This document shows positions 15,415 to 16,450 of a stretch of DNA of 16,450 bases, in pieces. The stretch comes from an uncultured Eubacteriales bacterium (GTDB taxonomy: Bacteria; Bacillota; Clostridia; Oscillospirales; CAG-382). The notes beneath the pieces were generated by a model. It searched no databases, had not been told where the DNA came from, and saw nothing but the letters and a program-made list of their open reading frames with translations. How positions within the stretch are numbered: the stretch's first letter is position 1; each line of letters starts with the position of its first letter. The DNA is taken from NCBI GenBank assembly GCA_934479825.1, contig CAKSOW010000044.1:1-16450 (forward strand). Reading direction: 5' to 3'. Both the position numbers and the translations under genes were made by a program.

Positions 15415-15429
15415 CCGACGACACGTCGG
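15415..15429 (+). terminator. Hairpin abutting the CCA of tRNA-Arg(UCU)
   Basis: CCGACG and CGTCGG close an ACA loop and start at the base right after the CCA. No T-run follows, so a processing or stability role is more likely than termination. Confidence 0.4.
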
Positions 15430-15498
15430 AACAGAACTTTACAAGCAGCAAAGTTTTCGAGTAAATAAGGCATACACATTTACCACAGGTCACAAATT

Positions 15499-15504
15499 TA
15501 TAAT
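15499..15504 (+). promoter_or_regulatory. Possible internal -10 box before tRNA-His
   Basis: A perfect TATAAT lies 42 nt upstream of tRNA-His. The nearest -35-like hexamer, TTTACC, is only 14 nt away, so this is a weak candidate for an internal promoter. Confidence 0.3.
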
Positions 15505-15546
15505 GCGCGTTATACCGTGCAGGCCGATGTAGAATCGGTAAGATAT

Positions 15547-15624
15547 GGTGGGATTAGCTCAGTTGGTTAGAGCGTCAGGTTGTGGCCCTGAAGGCCGTCG
15601 GTTCGAGCCCGATATCTCACCCCA
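15547..15624 (+). tRNA. tRNA-His (GUG)
   Basis: Acceptor GTGGGAT/ATCTCAC (one G-U), anticodon stem CAGG/CCTG with anticodon GTG, T-arm GGTTCGAGCC, encoded CCA. The extra 5' G at 15547 opposite discriminator C (15621) is the G-1:C73 pair specific to tRNA-His. It reads CAC and CAU. Confidence 0.97.
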
Positions 15625-15637
15625 GCAGCGTAGCTGC
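15625..15637 (+). other. Hairpin abutting the CCA of tRNA-His
   Basis: GCAGC and GCTGC pair around GTA, starting at the first base after the CCA. Confidence 0.4.
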
Positions 15638-15640
15638 AAG

Positions 15641-15678
15641 AAGAATCGCGCTTCTTAGACAACGGAAGCGCGATTCTT
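15641..15678 (+). terminator. Strong hairpin between tRNA-His and tRNA-Gly(CCC)
   Basis: A perfect 14-bp stem (AAGAATCGCGCTTC with its complement, 10-nt loop) is followed by TTTACTG. The T-tract is formed mainly by the 3' arm. It may terminate part of the transcripts or mark a processing point. Confidence 0.6.
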
Positions 15679-15706
15679 TACTGTAACAGGTGCTATAAGA
15701 CGTCAT

Positions 15707-15780
15707 GCGGATATAGTTCATCGGTAGAACATCAGCTTCCCAAGCTGAGGAGGCGGGTTCGATTCCCGTTATCCGCTCCA
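15707..15780 (+). tRNA. tRNA-Gly (CCC)
   Basis: Acceptor GCGGATA/TATCCGC, anticodon stem TCAGC/GCTGA around TTCCCAA (anticodon CCC), T-arm GGTTCGATTCC, discriminator U, encoded CCA. It reads GGG only. It closely resembles the Gly(UCC) gene upstream and was probably duplicated from the same ancestor. Confidence 0.96.
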
Positions 15781-15820
15781 CGGGGACAAAACTTGCCACT
15801 GGCAAGTTTTGTCCCCGTGG
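15778..15820. repeat. 43-bp perfect palindrome at the 3' end of tRNA-Gly(CCC)
   Basis: The 21 bases 15778-15798 are the exact reverse complement of 15800-15820, with one central base. The left arm begins with the tRNA's own CCA, then CGGGGACAAAACTTGCCA. No T-run follows. The homologous spacer after tRNA-Gly(UCC) goes from CCA straight into ACCG..AAACAGG without it, which marks it as an insertion. It may be a REP- or MITE-like element, or a very strong processing or termination hairpin. Confidence 0.65.
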
Positions 15821-15831
15821 AGACCGCCGAA

Positions 15832-15898
15832 ACAGGGAGTATTGCGAACGGATGTGAGAAAGACGACCATGTTTCAAGGAGACCGGCGAAGCGCCGGT
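15832..15898 (+). repeat. tRNA spacer copy 2 (Gly-CCC to Arg-CCG)
   Basis: This is the homolog of the spacer at 15243-15310. It ends in a perfect hairpin, ACCGGCG/CGCCGGT with an AAG loop (15882-15898). It sits in the same position relative to a Gly and an Arg tRNA. Confidence 0.6.
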
Positions 15899-16087
15899 GC
15901 AATTTTCGCGCGGCAAGCAAGAGAAAAAAATCCAAGTTTGCGGCACGCGTCAAATTTCCGCCAATCGCCCAAAATGTCTTAGGGCTCAATAGTATTTTCC
16001 TTTTTTGTTCAACGTAACACCGGGGCGATTTCCTGTGCGACTATCGCGTTTTAATCACACCAAAGCATACAGAAATATAGCAGACAT
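15899..16087 (+). other. Non-coding remainder of the long tRNA spacer
   Basis: With the palindrome and spacer copy, 307 nt separate tRNA-Gly(CCC) from tRNA-Arg(CCG). In this part I see no supported gene. AATCGCCC (15963-15970) is repeated inverted at 16023-16030, and a small hairpin GCGA/TCGC with GTTTT lies at 16037-16052. No clear promoter is found before tRNA-Arg(CCG). Confidence 0.5.
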
Positions 16088-16164
16088 CCGTCTTTAGCTC
16101 AGTTGGATAGAGTATCAGATTCCGATTCTGAGGGCCGTGGGTTCGAGTCCCGCAAGACGGGCCA
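16088..16164 (+). tRNA. tRNA-Arg (CCG)
   Basis: Acceptor CCGTCTT/AAGACGG, D-arm GCTCAGTTGGATAGAGT, anticodon stem TCAGA/TCTGA around TTCCGAT (anticodon CCG), T-arm GGTTCGAGTCC, discriminator G, encoded CCA. It reads CGG. Confidence 0.96.
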
Positions 16165-16173
16165 AAAGGATAG

Positions 16174-16231
16174 ACACAGTTTGCGGCATGCAGAAAGGAA
16201 CAATTCCGGTTTTGTGTGCCGCAAATGTGTT
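16174..16231 (+). terminator. Long hairpin between tRNA-Arg(CCG) and tRNA-Ala
   Basis: TTTGCGGCA (16180-16188) pairs with TGCCGCAAA (16217-16225), extended by ACAC/GTGT past a bulge, with a small GGAA/TTCC hairpin inside. GTGTTTT follows. It could attenuate transcription or guide processing. A further hairpin, CACTTT/AAAGTG, lies at 16239-16253 just before tRNA-Ala. Confidence 0.45.
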
Positions 16232-16258
16232 TTATATCACTTTTACAAAGTGTATAAC

Positions 16259-16334
16259 GGGGGCGTAGCTCAGTTGGGAGAGCGTACGGTTCGCATCCGT
16301 AAGGTCAAGGGTTCGACTCCCTCCGTCTCCACCA
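16259..16334 (+). tRNA. tRNA-Ala (CGC)
   Basis: Acceptor GGGGGCG/CGTCTCC contains the G3:U70 pair that is the alanine identity element. Anticodon stem TACGG/CCGTA around TTCGCAT gives anticodon CGC, discriminator A, encoded CCA. It reads GCG. Confidence 0.97.
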
Positions 16335-16336
16335 GC

Positions 16337-16371
16337 GAACGGCAAGCATACAAATGCTTGTCGTTCTTTTT
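16337..16371 (+). terminator. Terminator of the tRNA cluster
   Basis: GAACGGCAAGCAT pairs with ATGCTTGTCGTTC (one G-U) around ACAA and is followed by TTTTT. It starts 2 nt after the tRNA-Ala CCA and is the strongest terminator in the cluster. Confidence 0.9.
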
Positions 16372-16450
16372 CATATAAGACCTGCTAATAAAAGTCAAGC
16401 CATAAAATCAAAAAAATTAAAGAAACTTTGGATGTAAAAAATGTGGCATG
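16372..16450. other. A+T-rich window end, nothing identified
   Basis: The last 79 nt are A+T-rich and hold no supported gene or tRNA. They may be the upstream region of a gene beyond the window. Confidence 0.3.

Noticed and set aside
15793..16017. 74-residue plus frame in the long tRNA spacer
   Set aside because: It has no RBS, starts within the palindrome, and its composition follows a structured non-coding spacer.

Overview
The window looks like chromosomal DNA from an endospore-forming member of the Clostridia, probably a gut Oscillospirales-type Firmicute. The reasons are an intact spoIVA gene behind a near-perfect sigma-E promoter, strong AGGAGG-type ribosome binding sites, SLH-anchored and BspA-type leucine-rich-repeat (LRR) surface proteins, a DUF2974 (Mbeg1-like) protein, and tRNA genes that encode their CCA ends. 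Base composition is moderate, with the surface-protein and glycosylase genes visibly more A+T-rich than their neighbours. This lineage call is inference from gene content only.

Left part (1-5950, mostly minus strand). A short array of three 45-nt-spaced hairpins precedes the terminator of a PLP-dependent aminotransferase of the DapL/AlaA type, which has its own sigma-A promoter. Next comes a 1207-residue secreted BspA-type LRR protein. Its start lies only 19 nt after the stop of a divergent 3-methyladenine-DNA glycosylase gene, so the two are probably one transcript.

Middle (5950-10490, plus strand). spoIVA, the ATPase that forms the basement layer of the spore coat, is transcribed divergently from a sigma-E promoter. 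An intergenic region with an 18-bp inverted repeat and three GTCGAA repeats phased at exactly 10 bp leads into a MogA/MoaB-fold protein whose two halves are separated by about 140 residues. An orphan OmpR-type response regulator follows, then three tandem terminator-like hairpins, then a PHP-domain metallohydrolase.

Right-centre (10500-15040, plus strand). Two tandem paralogous surface proteins (LRR plus three SLH domains) lie side by side. The first is shorter, and its signal-peptide frame is separated from the mature frame by an apparent one-base deletion in a run of four G. After them comes a DUF2974 alpha/beta-hydrolase-like protein.

Right end (15040-16450). A strong promoter leads into six tRNA genes: Gly(UCC), Arg(UCU), His(GUG), Gly(CCC), Arg(CCG) and Ala(CGC), ending at a strong terminator. 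The order Gly-spacer-Arg occurs twice and the two spacers are recognisably homologous. This suggests an old duplication of a tRNA module, with a 43-bp palindrome inserted in one copy and with hairpins abutting most of the encoded CCA ends. I found no CRISPR array, transposase, phage gene or obvious defence system.
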